This document shows positions 1 to 6,096 of a stretch of 16,796 nt of DNA, piece after piece. Origin of the DNA: Phycisphaerae bacterium. GTDB taxonomy: Bacteria; Planctomycetota; Phycisphaerae; Phycisphaerales; SM1A02. The notes under the pieces were generated by a model. That model worked only from the letters and a program-made list of their open reading frames with translations. It was not told the DNA's origin and ran no database searches. Both the position numbers and the translations under genes were made by a program. Positions within the stretch are counted from its first letter, which is position 1. Each line of letters begins with the position of its first letter. The stretch covers positions 1-16,796 of the forward strand of contig PKCT01000019.1 in the NCBI GenBank assembly GCA_002862325.1. The letters run 5' to 3'.

Positions 1-1179
1 CTCGCCTTCGGGGTCGACGGCATGATCGTGCGGGTCGACCGGTTCGATCTGCAGGCGACGCTCGGGGCGACCGCGAAGGCACCGCGCTGGGCGATCGCCT
101 TCAAGTACCCCGCCGAGCAGGCCCGTACCCGACTCCTCTCGGTCGACTGGCAGGTCGGGAAGGGCGGCACCCTCACGCCGCGGGCGACCATGGAACCGGT
201 CTTCGTCGCCGGGACGACGGTCCAGCATGCGACGCTCCACAACATCGAGGAGATCCGCCGGAAGGACCTCAGGATCGGCGACCGGGTCGTGATCGAGAAG
301 GCGGGCGAGATCATTCCCCAGGTGGTCGAGGCGGTGGTGGACGACCGGACGGGGGCCGAGACGCCGATCGAGGCGCCGACGGCATGCCCGGCGTGCGAGG
401 GCGCGGTCGAGCAGGAGGGGCCGAAGCTCTACTGCGTGAACCCCGAGTGCCCCGCCCAGTTCCGCGAGCGGCTTAAGTGGTTCGTCGCCCGCGATCAGAT
501 GGACATCGACGGGATGGGCGAGAAGCTCGTCGACCAGCTGTGTGACGCCGATCTCGTGCACCACTTCGCGGACATCTTCGAACTGTCCCGCGAGGACCTG
601 CTCAGTCTCGAGCGGATGGGCGAGAAGTCGGCGGACAACCTGCTCCACGCGCTCGAGACCGCGAAGACCCGTGGGCTCGCACGGGTCCTGGCGGGCCTGG
701 GCATCCGGCACATCGGGGCGAGCGCCGCGAAGGTGCTCGCCCGCCACTTCCAGAACGCCGATGCGCTCCTCGGGGCGTCGGTCGACGAGCTCGAATCGCT
801 TCCCGACTTCGGAGAGATCACCGCCCGCAGCCTGCACGACCACCTCGCGAGCGACGTCGCTCGCGACGCCTTCCTTCGCTTCGCCGCCGCGGGCGTCTCG
901 CTCGAGAGCGATCTCTTCGGGGCCGTGGATGCGACCGAGGTCGACTCGCCGGTCGCGGGGAAGACGGTCGTCATCACCGGAACCCTCGAGGACTGGGGGC
1001 GAAAGGCGCTCGCCGAGCATCTCGAGTCCCTGGGGGCGACCGTGAGCGGGAGCGTCTCGAAGAAGACGGATCTCCTCATCGCGGGGGAGAAGGCCGGGAG
1101 CAAGCTCGAAAAGGCGACCGCCCTCGGGATCGAGGTCTGGGACGAGGCGACCCTGCGAGCGACGCTCCCCGCCGACTGA
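1..1179 (+). CDS. ligA: NAD-dependent DNA ligase LigA, C-terminal part (5' end outside window)
   Basis: LigA seals nicks in duplex DNA using NAD+, in replication and repair in the cytoplasm. The reading frame is open from base 1, so the gene starts upstream. About 392 residues are visible of a family length near 670. The KxDG catalytic lysine and the early adenylation domain lie outside the window. Counting from the Met at base 22, the end of the adenylation domain comes first (APRWAIAFKYP, residues 20-30). The OB fold follows (LTPRATMEPV, then ATLHN). A four-cysteine zinc finger uses C122, C125, C138 and C143. The helix-hairpin-helix region spans about 150-290. A C-terminal BRCT domain spans about 308-385 (GKTVVITGTL). 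The Met at base 22 is internal to the conserved domain and is not a start. The stop is a TGA. The identity is secure. Confidence 0.97.
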   Translation, partial: LAFGVDGMIVRVDRFDLQATLGATAKAPRWAIAFKYPAEQARTRLLSVDWQVGKGGTLTPRATMEPVFVAGTTVQHATLHNIEEIRRKDLRIGDRVVIEKAGEIIPQVVEAVVDDRTGAETPIEAPTACPACEGAVEQEGPKLYCVNPECPAQFRERLKWFVARDQMDIDGMGEKLVDQLCDADLVHHFADIFELSREDLLSLERMGEKSADNLLHALETAKTRGLARVLAGLGIRHIGASAAKVLARHFQNADALLGASVDELESLPDFGEITARSLHDHLASDVARDAFLRFAAAGVSLESDLFGAVDATEVDSPVAGKTVVITGTLEDWGRKALAEHLESLGATVSGSVSKKTDLLIAGEKAGSKLEKATALGIEVWDEATLRATLPAD

Positions 1180-1200
1180 GGCTCCGCGGGGGGGGTGGGC

Positions 1201-1206
1201 TATACT
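1201..1206 (+). promoter_or_regulatory. Candidate -10 element (TATACT) for a leaderless gene
   Basis: TATACT matches the sigma70 -10 consensus at five of six positions. It ends 7 nt before the ATG at 1214, which is where a transcription start would be expected. No Shine-Dalgarno sequence fits between them. The -35 region, near 1177-1183, is a poor match. This suggests a leaderless mRNA for the downstream gene. It is inference from spacing alone. Confidence 0.4.
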
Positions 1207-1213
1207 CCGCTCG

Positions 1214-1786
1214 ATGCACCGCAATGCGAGCCCGATGGGGCAGATTTATCTCGGCTTCCGCAGCCTCCTGGTGAAGATCGCGATCTTCGTCGTGATGGCG
1301 GCGCTCCTGGCGTGGGCCCTCGGCGGCACGCTGTGGCCGCGGGTCGCCTCGCGGGTGATTGGTCCCCCGGCGAAAATCGGTGGGGTGTCCTGGGTGCTGA
1401 TCGACCAGATCGGCGGTCTCGAATCGACCTTCGGCCTCGCCCGGCTCGACGAGCAGGGGCAGGCCACCGAGCCATATCCAAAGGCTCGATCGGCGGCCCC
1501 GATCTGGGACGAGGCGATGTCGCCGGTCGCTTCGCCTGAGGGCGATCGCGGTGCGTTCGCCAAGCGCAGCGGTGGTACCTGGGCGGTGGTCGTGTTCAAG
1601 GACTCCGAGAAGGGCTATCTGAGTGACGATGTGGTCGAGGTGGTGGTCCGCGACCGCTGGGAGGCAGCGCGACGGCTGGAGCGGTTCGCGAGCACGGGCT
1701 CGACCGCGTTGGCGGAGGCCGCGAGTCAGCCGTCCGAGACGGACGCCGATCTCGCCGCGACCGGCGACGCCTCGTCGGCCGGTTGA
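1214..1786 (+). CDS. Hypothetical single-pass membrane protein
   Basis: I do not recognise this 190-residue protein. It has a short basic N-terminus and one clear membrane segment at about residues 18-40 (LLVKIAIFVVMAALLAWALG). The rest is soluble and mixed alpha/beta, probably outside the membrane. A low-complexity tail rich in Ala, Ser and Asp covers about 160-190. It starts 34 bp after ligA. A perfect-looking -10 element 7 nt before the ATG suggests its own leaderless transcript. A second Met at residue 8 (base 1235) is a possible alternative start. The last 61 bp overlap the end of uppP on the other strand, so the two tails share DNA. The frame is well kept and there is no competing gene over 1214-1725, which supports it being real. 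No function can be assigned. Confidence 0.72.
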   Translation: MHRNASPMGQIYLGFRSLLVKIAIFVVMAALLAWALGGTLWPRVASRVIGPPAKIGGVSWVLIDQIGGLESTFGLARLDEQGQATEPYPKARSAAPIWDEAMSPVASPEGDRGAFAKRSGGTWAVVVFKDSEKGYLSDDVVEVVVRDRWEAARRLERFASTGSTALAEAASQPSETDADLAATGDASSAG

Positions 1787-2658
1787 TCGGGACCGAAGCT
1801 CACCACGCCACCGAACCACAGGGCCGCGAGTACGATCGCCAGCGCGATTCGATACCACCCGAACGCGGCGAGGCCGTGCTTGGCGAGGTAGCCCACGAGC
1901 CATTTGACCGCGAACGCGGCGGAGACGGTCGCCACCGCGATCCCGACCACGATCGGCGCCGTCCCGAGGGCGGCGATCTCGTCGCCGCTCTTGAGTGCCT
2001 TGTAGACGCACGCGCCGCCGAGGGTGGGTAGGCCGAGCAGGAACGAGAACTCCGCAGCCTGCTTCGGTCGAAGGCCGACGAACATGCCGCCGACGATCGT
2101 CATCATCGACCGGCTGGTGCCGGGGATCATCGCGACACACTGGAGGAGGCCCACGATCAACGCCTGCTTCCACGAGAGATGCTCGATGTCGGTGAACCGC
2201 GACTGGTCGCCGTCGTCGTCGTCGCCGTCGGCGGCGGCGAAGACGCGATCCTGCCAGCGCTTCATGCCGATCAGCAGGACGCCGCCCAGGGCGAGGGCGG
2301 TGATGACCGGCCAGGGCTTGAAGAGCACCGCCTCGATGAGATCGTCGAGCATGACCCCGAACACCGCGGCGGGCAGGAATGCGATCACCAGATTGAGGAA
2401 GAGGCGTCGACCGCCGGCGTCCTTCCCGAGGATCCCCTGGATCATCGAGAGGACCCGCTTCCGATAGAGCCCAAGCACCGCGAGGATCGCGCCGCCCTGG
2501 ATCACGATGTTGAAGGCGTCGACCGCGGACTTGATCGACGCGTCCTGGTCGAGTCCGAGCAGGCTCGCGGTGATGATCAGGTGGCCGGTGGAGGAGACCG
2601 GGAGGTATTCGGTGATGCCTTCGACCAGGCCGAGGATGATCGCGTCGAGGATGGTCAT
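1726..2658 (-). CDS. uppP: Undecaprenyl-diphosphatase UppP (BacA family)
   Basis: UppP is an integral membrane enzyme that dephosphorylates undecaprenyl diphosphate. This recycles the lipid carrier used for peptidoglycan and surface polysaccharides. The protein has 310 residues against a usual length near 270. Motif 1 is at residues 11-26 (LVEGITEYLPVSSTGH), with its paired Glu residues, Ser-Ser-Thr and His. Motif 2 is PGTSRS at 179-184, with its Arg, followed by the usual GLRPKQAAEFSFLL helix. Several hydrophobic helices fill the rest. The extra length comes from an acidic cytoplasmic-type loop at 144-151 (DGDDDDGD), encoded by a GTC/GCC microsatellite-like run near 2208-2232, and from a polar C-terminal tail of about 22 residues. 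The tail overlaps the plus-strand hypothetical gene. The ATG at 2658 precedes the conserved N-terminus directly. It is downstream of aroK on the same strand, separated by 137 bp. Confidence 0.95.
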   Translation of the reverse strand: MTILDAIILGLVEGITEYLPVSSTGHLIITASLLGLDQDASIKSAVDAFNIVIQGGAILAVLGLYRKRVLSMIQGILGKDAGGRRLFLNLVIAFLPAAVFGVMLDDLIEAVLFKPWPVITALALGGVLLIGMKRWQDRVFAAADGDDDDGDQSRFTDIEHLSWKQALIVGLLQCVAMIPGTSRSMMTIVGGMFVGLRPKQAAEFSFLLGLPTLGGACVYKALKSGDEIAALGTAPIVVGIAVATVSAAFAVKWLVGYLAKHGLAAFGWYRIALAIVLAALWFGGVVSFGPDQPADEASPVAARSASVSDG

Positions 2659-2690
2659 GGTGGTCTCGAGAAGTTCCGGACGAGCGTCCC

Positions 2691-2701
2691 CCGATCATCG
2701 G
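2691..2701. repeat. 11-bp palindrome upstream of uppP
   Basis: CCGAT-C-ATCGG is a perfect inverted repeat 33 bp upstream of the uppP start. A TTGACC hexamer on the minus strand lies immediately upstream of it in the uppP direction. It could be an operator or a chance palindrome. No second copy was noticed. Confidence 0.3.
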
Positions 2702-2725
2702 TCAATTCCGCCCGGTGATCAGTGG

Positions 2726-2762
2726 AAAAGCTCCCCGAGTCGGATCGACCGTCGATTTCGGG
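2726..2762 (-). terminator. Possible intrinsic terminator after aroK
   Basis: Read on the minus strand, this is an imperfect hairpin. The outer arms are CCCGA and TCGGG. The inner arms are ATCGA and TCGAT around a CGG loop. The internal loop is asymmetric, one base against five. The stem is followed by GAGC and then TTTT. It lies 33 bp past the aroK stop and before uppP, so it could separate the two units. The short stem pieces and the weak T-run keep confidence low. Confidence 0.33.
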
Positions 2763-2795
2763 CGAAGCGACGGGCTCGTCCGCAGTCGGAACGCG

Positions 2796-3317
2796 TCAGC
2801 CTTCGAGTTGGGCGAGAATCGCGGCCACGACGTCCTCGGTCGACCGGTCGCGGACGTCGATGACGTGGTCGGCGAGGCGGGTGAAGACTGGTCGGCGGGC
2901 GGCGTCGACCGCGGTCATCTCCGCGAGTGGATCGAGGTCGGTGAGCGGCGGCCGGTTGGGATCGTCACCAATCCACTCGACCAGCACCTCCGGTGGCGCG
3001 TCCAACCAGACGATCGTGGCATCGCGTTCGGCCTGGGCGGTCGCGAGCATGGCGTCCGCGCCGGGGGCGATCGGCGTGCCGCCACCGAGGGCGAGCACGG
3101 TGGGGGTGGGATCCGCGAGGGCCACCCGCAGGGCGTCGACTTCGGCGTCCCGCCAGGCGGACTCGCCGTGGGTGACGAAACAGGTCGGGGCGTCCATACC
3201 ACAGTTCGCCGCGGTGCGGTCGTCGAGGTCGACGAAACCGCGCGACATCGCCGTCGCGAGCGCGCGACCGACCGTGGACTTGCCGGAGCCTCGGAGTCCG
3301 ATCAGGATCAGTGGCAT
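2796..3317 (-). CDS. aroK: Shikimate kinase
   Basis: This enzyme phosphorylates shikimate to shikimate 3-phosphate with ATP, in the chorismate pathway to aromatic amino acids. The 173-residue length is typical. The Walker A loop is GLRGSGKST at residues 7-15. The shikimate-contacting Asp lies in DLDD at 30-33. The GESAWRDAE element at 51-59 corresponds to the family GExxFRxxE motif, with Trp in place of the usual Phe. LGGGTP is at 77-82. The lid arginine is in NRPPL at 121-125. RRPVF at 141-145 is the adenine-side Arg motif. The ATG at 3317 sits 22 bp after the rpmH stop, so the two genes probably share a transcript. The symbol aroK is used for the family; aroL-type nomenclature cannot be excluded. 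Confidence 0.94.
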   Translation of the reverse strand: MPLILIGLRGSGKSTVGRALATAMSRGFVDLDDRTAANCGMDAPTCFVTHGESAWRDAEVDALRVALADPTPTVLALGGGTPIAPGADAMLATAQAERDATIVWLDAPPEVLVEWIGDDPNRPPLTDLDPLAEMTAVDAARRPVFTRLADHVIDVRDRSTEDVVAAILAQLEG

Positions 3318-3339
3318 GTGAGGACTGGCGACGTCGGGC

Positions 3340-3483
3340 TCAGATGGTGGTGAGCCGCGCGCGACCGAGTGCCCGGCGACGGTTGATGATCTTCCGTCCG
3401 GCCTTGGTCTTCATACGGGCTCGGAAGCCCATCTTGCGGACCTTCTTGATGCGGCTGGTCTTGCGGGGGTAGTGCAGCGCCAT
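3340..3483 (-). CDS. rpmH: 50S ribosomal protein L34
   Basis: This is a small, very basic protein of the large ribosomal subunit. I read it by translating the minus strand from the ATG at 3483 to the TGA at 3340. It gives 47 residues that start MALHYPRKTSRIKK and contain the L34 core GFRARMKTKAGRKI at residues 19-32, then RRRALGRARL. The length and the GFxARMxTxxGRxxxxRRRxxGR pattern fit L34 well. In many bacteria rpmH is followed by rnpA and lies near dnaA. Here it is followed 22 bp later by aroK, with no rnpA. A candidate promoter lies about 55 bp upstream. No strong Shine-Dalgarno sequence precedes the ATG. Confidence 0.95.
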   Translation of the reverse strand: MALHYPRKTSRIKKVRKMGFRARMKTKAGRKIINRRRALGRARLTTI

Positions 3484-3538
3484 GGCGGGGATCTCGACCG
3501 GGGTTCGGGGCTTGGCGACGTGCCATGCCGGATCGGAG

Positions 3539-3567
3539 AGGATACCAACCTCCGCGAGCCGCGTCGA
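3539..3567 (-). promoter_or_regulatory. Candidate sigma70-type promoter for rpmH-aroK
   Basis: On the minus strand the -35 hexamer TCGACG (3567-3562, four of six consensus bases) is followed by a 17-bp spacer. The -10 hexamer TATCCT (3544-3539) follows it. A start near 3532 would give a leader of about 49 nt before rpmH. The ideal spacing and position support it. The hexamers are only moderate matches. Confidence 0.42.
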
Positions 3568-3675
3568 GGGGTTCCTTCCGGGGACATTGCCGGGAAATCC
3601 GGCCGCCTTCGTCCACGATTCTCACGATTCCCCACCCTCTCGCGGAGTTCGACGTGCGATCGGCCGATCTCGTCC

Positions 3676-3681
3676 TATAGT
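3676..3681 (+). promoter_or_regulatory. Candidate -10 element upstream of rnc
   Basis: TATAGT matches the -10 consensus at five of six positions and lies 138 bp before the chosen rnc start. No acceptable -35 sits 16-18 bp upstream. It is the only good -10 in the region, so it is the best guess for the rnc promoter. Confidence 0.3.
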
Positions 3682-3819
3682 CGTTATGGACGCGCGTCTT
3701 CTCCCGGTGCCGCTTGGCACGGTCGAAGCCGGCCCCCGGAGCAGCTGCTCGTCCGAGAATCTTTGTTTCGAGGTCGTCAGGCGGGCCGTACGGCTCGCTC
3801 CAGCTGGATTGTGTCACAT

Positions 3820-4701
3820 ATGGAAATGATGGATCGTCTTGCGGAGGCGGAAAAGCGCCTCGGCTACCGCTTCGTGGATCGGAGTCTTCTTGCCCAGGCG
3901 CTGTGTCACGCCTCGGCCAGCGACGAACGGCTCGATTCGAACGAGCGGCTCGAATTCCTTGGCGACGCGGTACTCGGCATGGTGGTGTGTCGCGAGCTCT
4001 ACGTGCGTTTTCCCGATCTCCTGGAAGGCGAGCTGACCAAGATCAAGTCCAACGTCGTGAGTCGGAGGGTCTGCACCGAGATCGCCGAGGAACTCGGACT
4101 TGGTGACCTTCTTCTGATCGGAAAGGGCATGGACGGTCGGGGCGAGATGCCGCCGTCGCTGCTCGCTGCGGTTCTGGAATCGGTCATCGGGGCCCTGTAC
4201 GAGGACGCCGGCATGGATCGCACCGCGAAGTTCATTCTCGATCTTCTCGAGCCTCGCATCGATCATGCCGCGAGACTGGGTCATCAGCAGAACTTCAAGT
4301 CGGTTCTGCAGCAGGTCTTTCAACGCAAGGGGCTCGGCAGTCCGAACTACCTCGTGCTCGACGAACGCGGTCCCGACCACGCGAAGTGCTTCGAGGTCGC
4401 GGTGGCGACGGCGACCCACCGTTTCGAGGGATGTTGGGGGCCGAACAAGAAGCAGGCCGAACAGCAGGCGGCGCTCGCGGCGCTGCTCGATCTCTCCCTG
4501 GCGGGAACCGACGATGCAGGCGACGTGGTCCTCGACGATGCGTGCTGGACGGAGGCTCCGATTTCCGACGAGCAGCTCCAGACCGCGTCGGCCGAACGCC
4601 TTGCGGAGGCGCCGCCTGCGGATTCGGACTCTGACTCTGCTTCGGATTCGGACTCGGTCACGGTGGGCACGGAGGAGGCCTCCGAGGATCTCACTGCGTG
4701 A
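3820..4701 (+). CDS. rnc: Ribonuclease III
   Basis: RNase III cleaves double-stranded RNA in rRNA and mRNA maturation. The 293 residues consist of a catalytic domain (about 1-150), a double-stranded RNA-binding domain (about 157-226, with NKKQAEQQAALAALL near its end) and an extra tail (227-293). The signature NERLEFLGDAVLG is at 41-53, giving E42, E45 and D49. The EGE at 69-71 and E120 in LESVIGALYEDAG follow. The Asp three residues before that Glu in most bacterial enzymes (E. coli D114) is Ala117 here. The tail is acidic and Ser-rich (DSDSDSASDSDS at 268-279). I chose the ATG at 3820 because it lies just before the conserved LGYRFVD. ATGs at 3826 and 3829 are equally possible, and no Shine-Dalgarno sequence decides. 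The gene overlaps the next minus-strand gene by 11 bp. Confidence 0.95.
   Translation: MEMMDRLAEAEKRLGYRFVDRSLLAQALCHASASDERLDSNERLEFLGDAVLGMVVCRELYVRFPDLLEGELTKIKSNVVSRRVCTEIAEELGLGDLLLIGKGMDGRGEMPPSLLAAVLESVIGALYEDAGMDRTAKFILDLLEPRIDHAARLGHQQNFKSVLQQVFQRKGLGSPNYLVLDERGPDHAKCFEVAVATATHRFEGCWGPNKKQAEQQAALAALLDLSLAGTDDAGDVVLDDACWTEAPISDEQLQTASAERLAEAPPADSDSDSASDSDSVTVGTEEASEDLTA
4620..4655 (+). repeat. Two 12-bp direct repeats in the rnc tail
   Basis: GGATTCGGACTC occurs at 4620-4631 and again at 4644-4655, with a 24-bp period. The repeats encode the Asp/Ser run of the RNase III tail. This looks like a small tandem expansion of a low-complexity coding segment. Confidence 0.8.
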
Positions 4702-5152
4702 GCCAGCGGATCGCGAGGGTCGCGAGGCCGATCGCGAGACCCAGGCTCGCTCCCCCCAGAATCCACACGGAATTCGAGGAGGAGGTACGACGTTCGCCGT
4801 GGGAGAGGACGCCCAGCACGCCGGCGATGTCGTCCACCGGTTCGTCCCGCCGCGCTCGGTCCTGGATGACCGCCATGACGAGGTTGGCATCGAATTCACG
4901 GATGCCGAGTCGATGGGCGTCGTCGATGATCGAGGCTCGCGACTCGGGCGAGAGGATGCATCCCTGCAACCGACTCTGCACCCGTGAAGCCAGCGAGAGA
5001 TAGGGCGATTCGGGATCGAGTTCGACCGTCCCTGCCGCGAGGCGATTCTCGAGCGCGATCTCCTTGAGGGCGGCGGCCCGTCGGCGAATCACCTCGCGGT
5101 GATCCTCCTCGTGGTCGTCCACCAGTCTCAGGTTGGTCGTCGCGATCGACAC
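4691..5152 (-). CDS. Hypothetical tail-anchored membrane protein
   Basis: I do not recognise this 153-residue protein. The N-terminal part is charged and probably helical, with an acidic stretch (DDHEEDHRE, about 12-20) followed by a basic one (RRRAAALKE). The middle contains SRASIIDDAHRLGIREFDANLVMAVIQ (71-97, written here as a region), which suggests a small helical bundle. A single membrane segment ends the protein at about 127-150 (VWILGGASLGLAIGLATLAI), so it is probably tail-anchored with its bulk in the cytoplasm. I chose the GTG at 5152 because AGGGGG (5166-5161) lies 8 nt upstream of it. The GTG at 5161 overlaps that sequence. It follows phoU on the same strand after 191 bp and overlaps the end of rnc by 11 bp. 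A 16-bp palindrome lies 43 bp upstream. No function is assigned. Confidence 0.7.
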   Translation of the reverse strand: MSIATTNLRLVDDHEEDHREVIRRRAAALKEIALENRLAAGTVELDPESPYLSLASRVQSRLQGCILSPESRASIIDDAHRLGIREFDANLVMAVIQDRARRDEPVDDIAGVLGVLSHGERRTSSSNSVWILGGASLGLAIGLATLAIRWLTQ

Positions 5153-5194
5153 GTCGTGCACCCCCTGGCGCGGAGCCGCGCCGTCCCGTCTACG

Positions 5195-5210
5195 GCGAGA
5201 ACGTTCTCGC
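5195..5210. promoter_or_regulatory. Perfect 16-bp palindrome, candidate operator
   Basis: GCGAGAACGTTCTCGC is identical to its reverse complement over all 16 bases. It lies 43-58 bp upstream of the GTG of the tail-anchored protein, where a promoter would be expected. The core GAACGTTC has the half-sites of some LexA boxes but lacks the usual spacer, so I do not call it LexA. It is a plausible dimeric repressor site. Confidence 0.45.
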
Positions 5211-5343
5211 GGTTCGACAAGGAAGGTACGTCGACCGGGAAGCGAGACAAACGGATCGAACGAGGATCCACCGGATCCCCGGTTTTCGGACGGGGAGCGT
5301 TCGGGTGGTACGGTCCGTGCGGATCGAAGGGGCCGTGAGGCGT

Positions 5344-6000
5344 TCAGCTGGGTGTGTGGCGGACCGATCGGCCCTCGACGAGGTAGATCACCTGTTCGGC
5401 CATCGCGCTCGACAGGTCGCCGATGCGTTCGAGTCTCTGCGAGATCGCCAGGACTTCGATCGCGGGTCGGACCAGCTGAGGGTCGAGGGGCACGTCCTCT
5501 CTCGCCCAGCGAAGGACGGCCTTGTTGAGGTCGTCGACTTCGTCGTCGTTGATTCGGACGGCTCGAGCCTTCTCGGCGTCGCTTTCGGCGAGCGTCGCGA
5601 GTGCGTCCCGGTAGATGTCGCGGGTGGCGTAGCACATGTCGACGATGGCGTTGGGAACCGTCACCACGGGCATGTCGCACAGTCTGATCACCCGTTTGCT
5701 GATGCCCTTGGCGAGATCTCCGATGCGCTCCAGCTCGCCGCTGATCCGCATGATGGTCAGGACCCTTCGCAGGTCGCTCGCCACGGGCGCGCCGAGTGCG
5801 AGGAGCCTGATGCACGCCTCCTCGATGAGGAGATCGTCGTTGTCGATGTCCGCGTCGCCCTTCTTGACGGTGCGCGCCAGGTTCGCGTCGCCGTTGACCA
5901 CCGCGTCGGTCACGATCGCAAGCTGCCGCTCGACCTTGCCTCCGAGCACGAGGAGCTTGGAGCGGAGGGTCTTCAGATTGGATTCAAGATCTATTGGCAT
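5344..6000 (-). CDS. phoU: Phosphate transport system regulator PhoU
   Basis: PhoU is a cytoplasmic all-helical protein. It binds metal clusters and relays the state of the Pst transporter to the PhoR kinase, keeping the Pho response off when phosphate is plentiful. The 218 residues match the usual length. The family's two-fold internal repeat is visible. The first metal-site motif is ELERIGDLAKGI at 89-100. The second is RLERIGDLSSAMAEQV at 189-204. Both have the expected E-x3-D spacing. The gene is last in the pst order, 96 bp after the pstB stop. That gap contains small hairpins, one with GCTGC/GCAGC arms (6037-6049). They could lower or uncouple phoU expression. The ATG at 6000 is at the natural N-terminus and has no clear Shine-Dalgarno sequence. 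Confidence 0.96.
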   Translation of the reverse strand: MPIDLESNLKTLRSKLLVLGGKVERQLAIVTDAVVNGDANLARTVKKGDADIDNDDLLIEEACIRLLALGAPVASDLRRVLTIMRISGELERIGDLAKGISKRVIRLCDMPVVTVPNAIVDMCYATRDIYRDALATLAESDAEKARAVRINDDEVDDLNKAVLRWAREDVPLDPQLVRPAIEVLAISQRLERIGDLSSAMAEQVIYLVEGRSVRHTPS

Positions 6001-6096
6001 GGTGTCAAATTGATTAGCGAAGTGTTAAGGGGCCTGGCTGCGGTGCAGCACGTGGCTTGGAGCCGGGCGGGGGATCGTCGTCGGATTCGTTTCGGA

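Larger units (their letters stand above)
3484..3819. other. 336-bp divergent intergenic region between rpmH and rnc
   Basis: I see no convincing structured RNA gene here. The region holds a candidate minus-strand promoter for rpmH, with its elements at 3539-3544 and 3562-3567. It also holds a plus-strand TATAGT (3676-3681) with no good -35. A 47-codon plus-strand frame runs from 3686 to 3829 and ends at the rnc start region. The frame of rnc itself stays open across most of this region, but the translation upstream of 3820 does not resemble RNase III. Confidence 0.6.

Noticed and set aside
3472..3819. Longer rnc starting near 3472
   Set aside because: The frame is open, but the added residues do not resemble RNase III, and the region contains the rpmH and rnc promoters.
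5264..5286. Hairpins GGATCC-ACC-GGATCC and ACCGG-ATCC-CCGGT followed by TTT on the plus strand
   Set aside because: The stems are only 5-6 bp, and no plus-strand gene ends nearby to be terminated. It is probably chance in GC-rich DNA.
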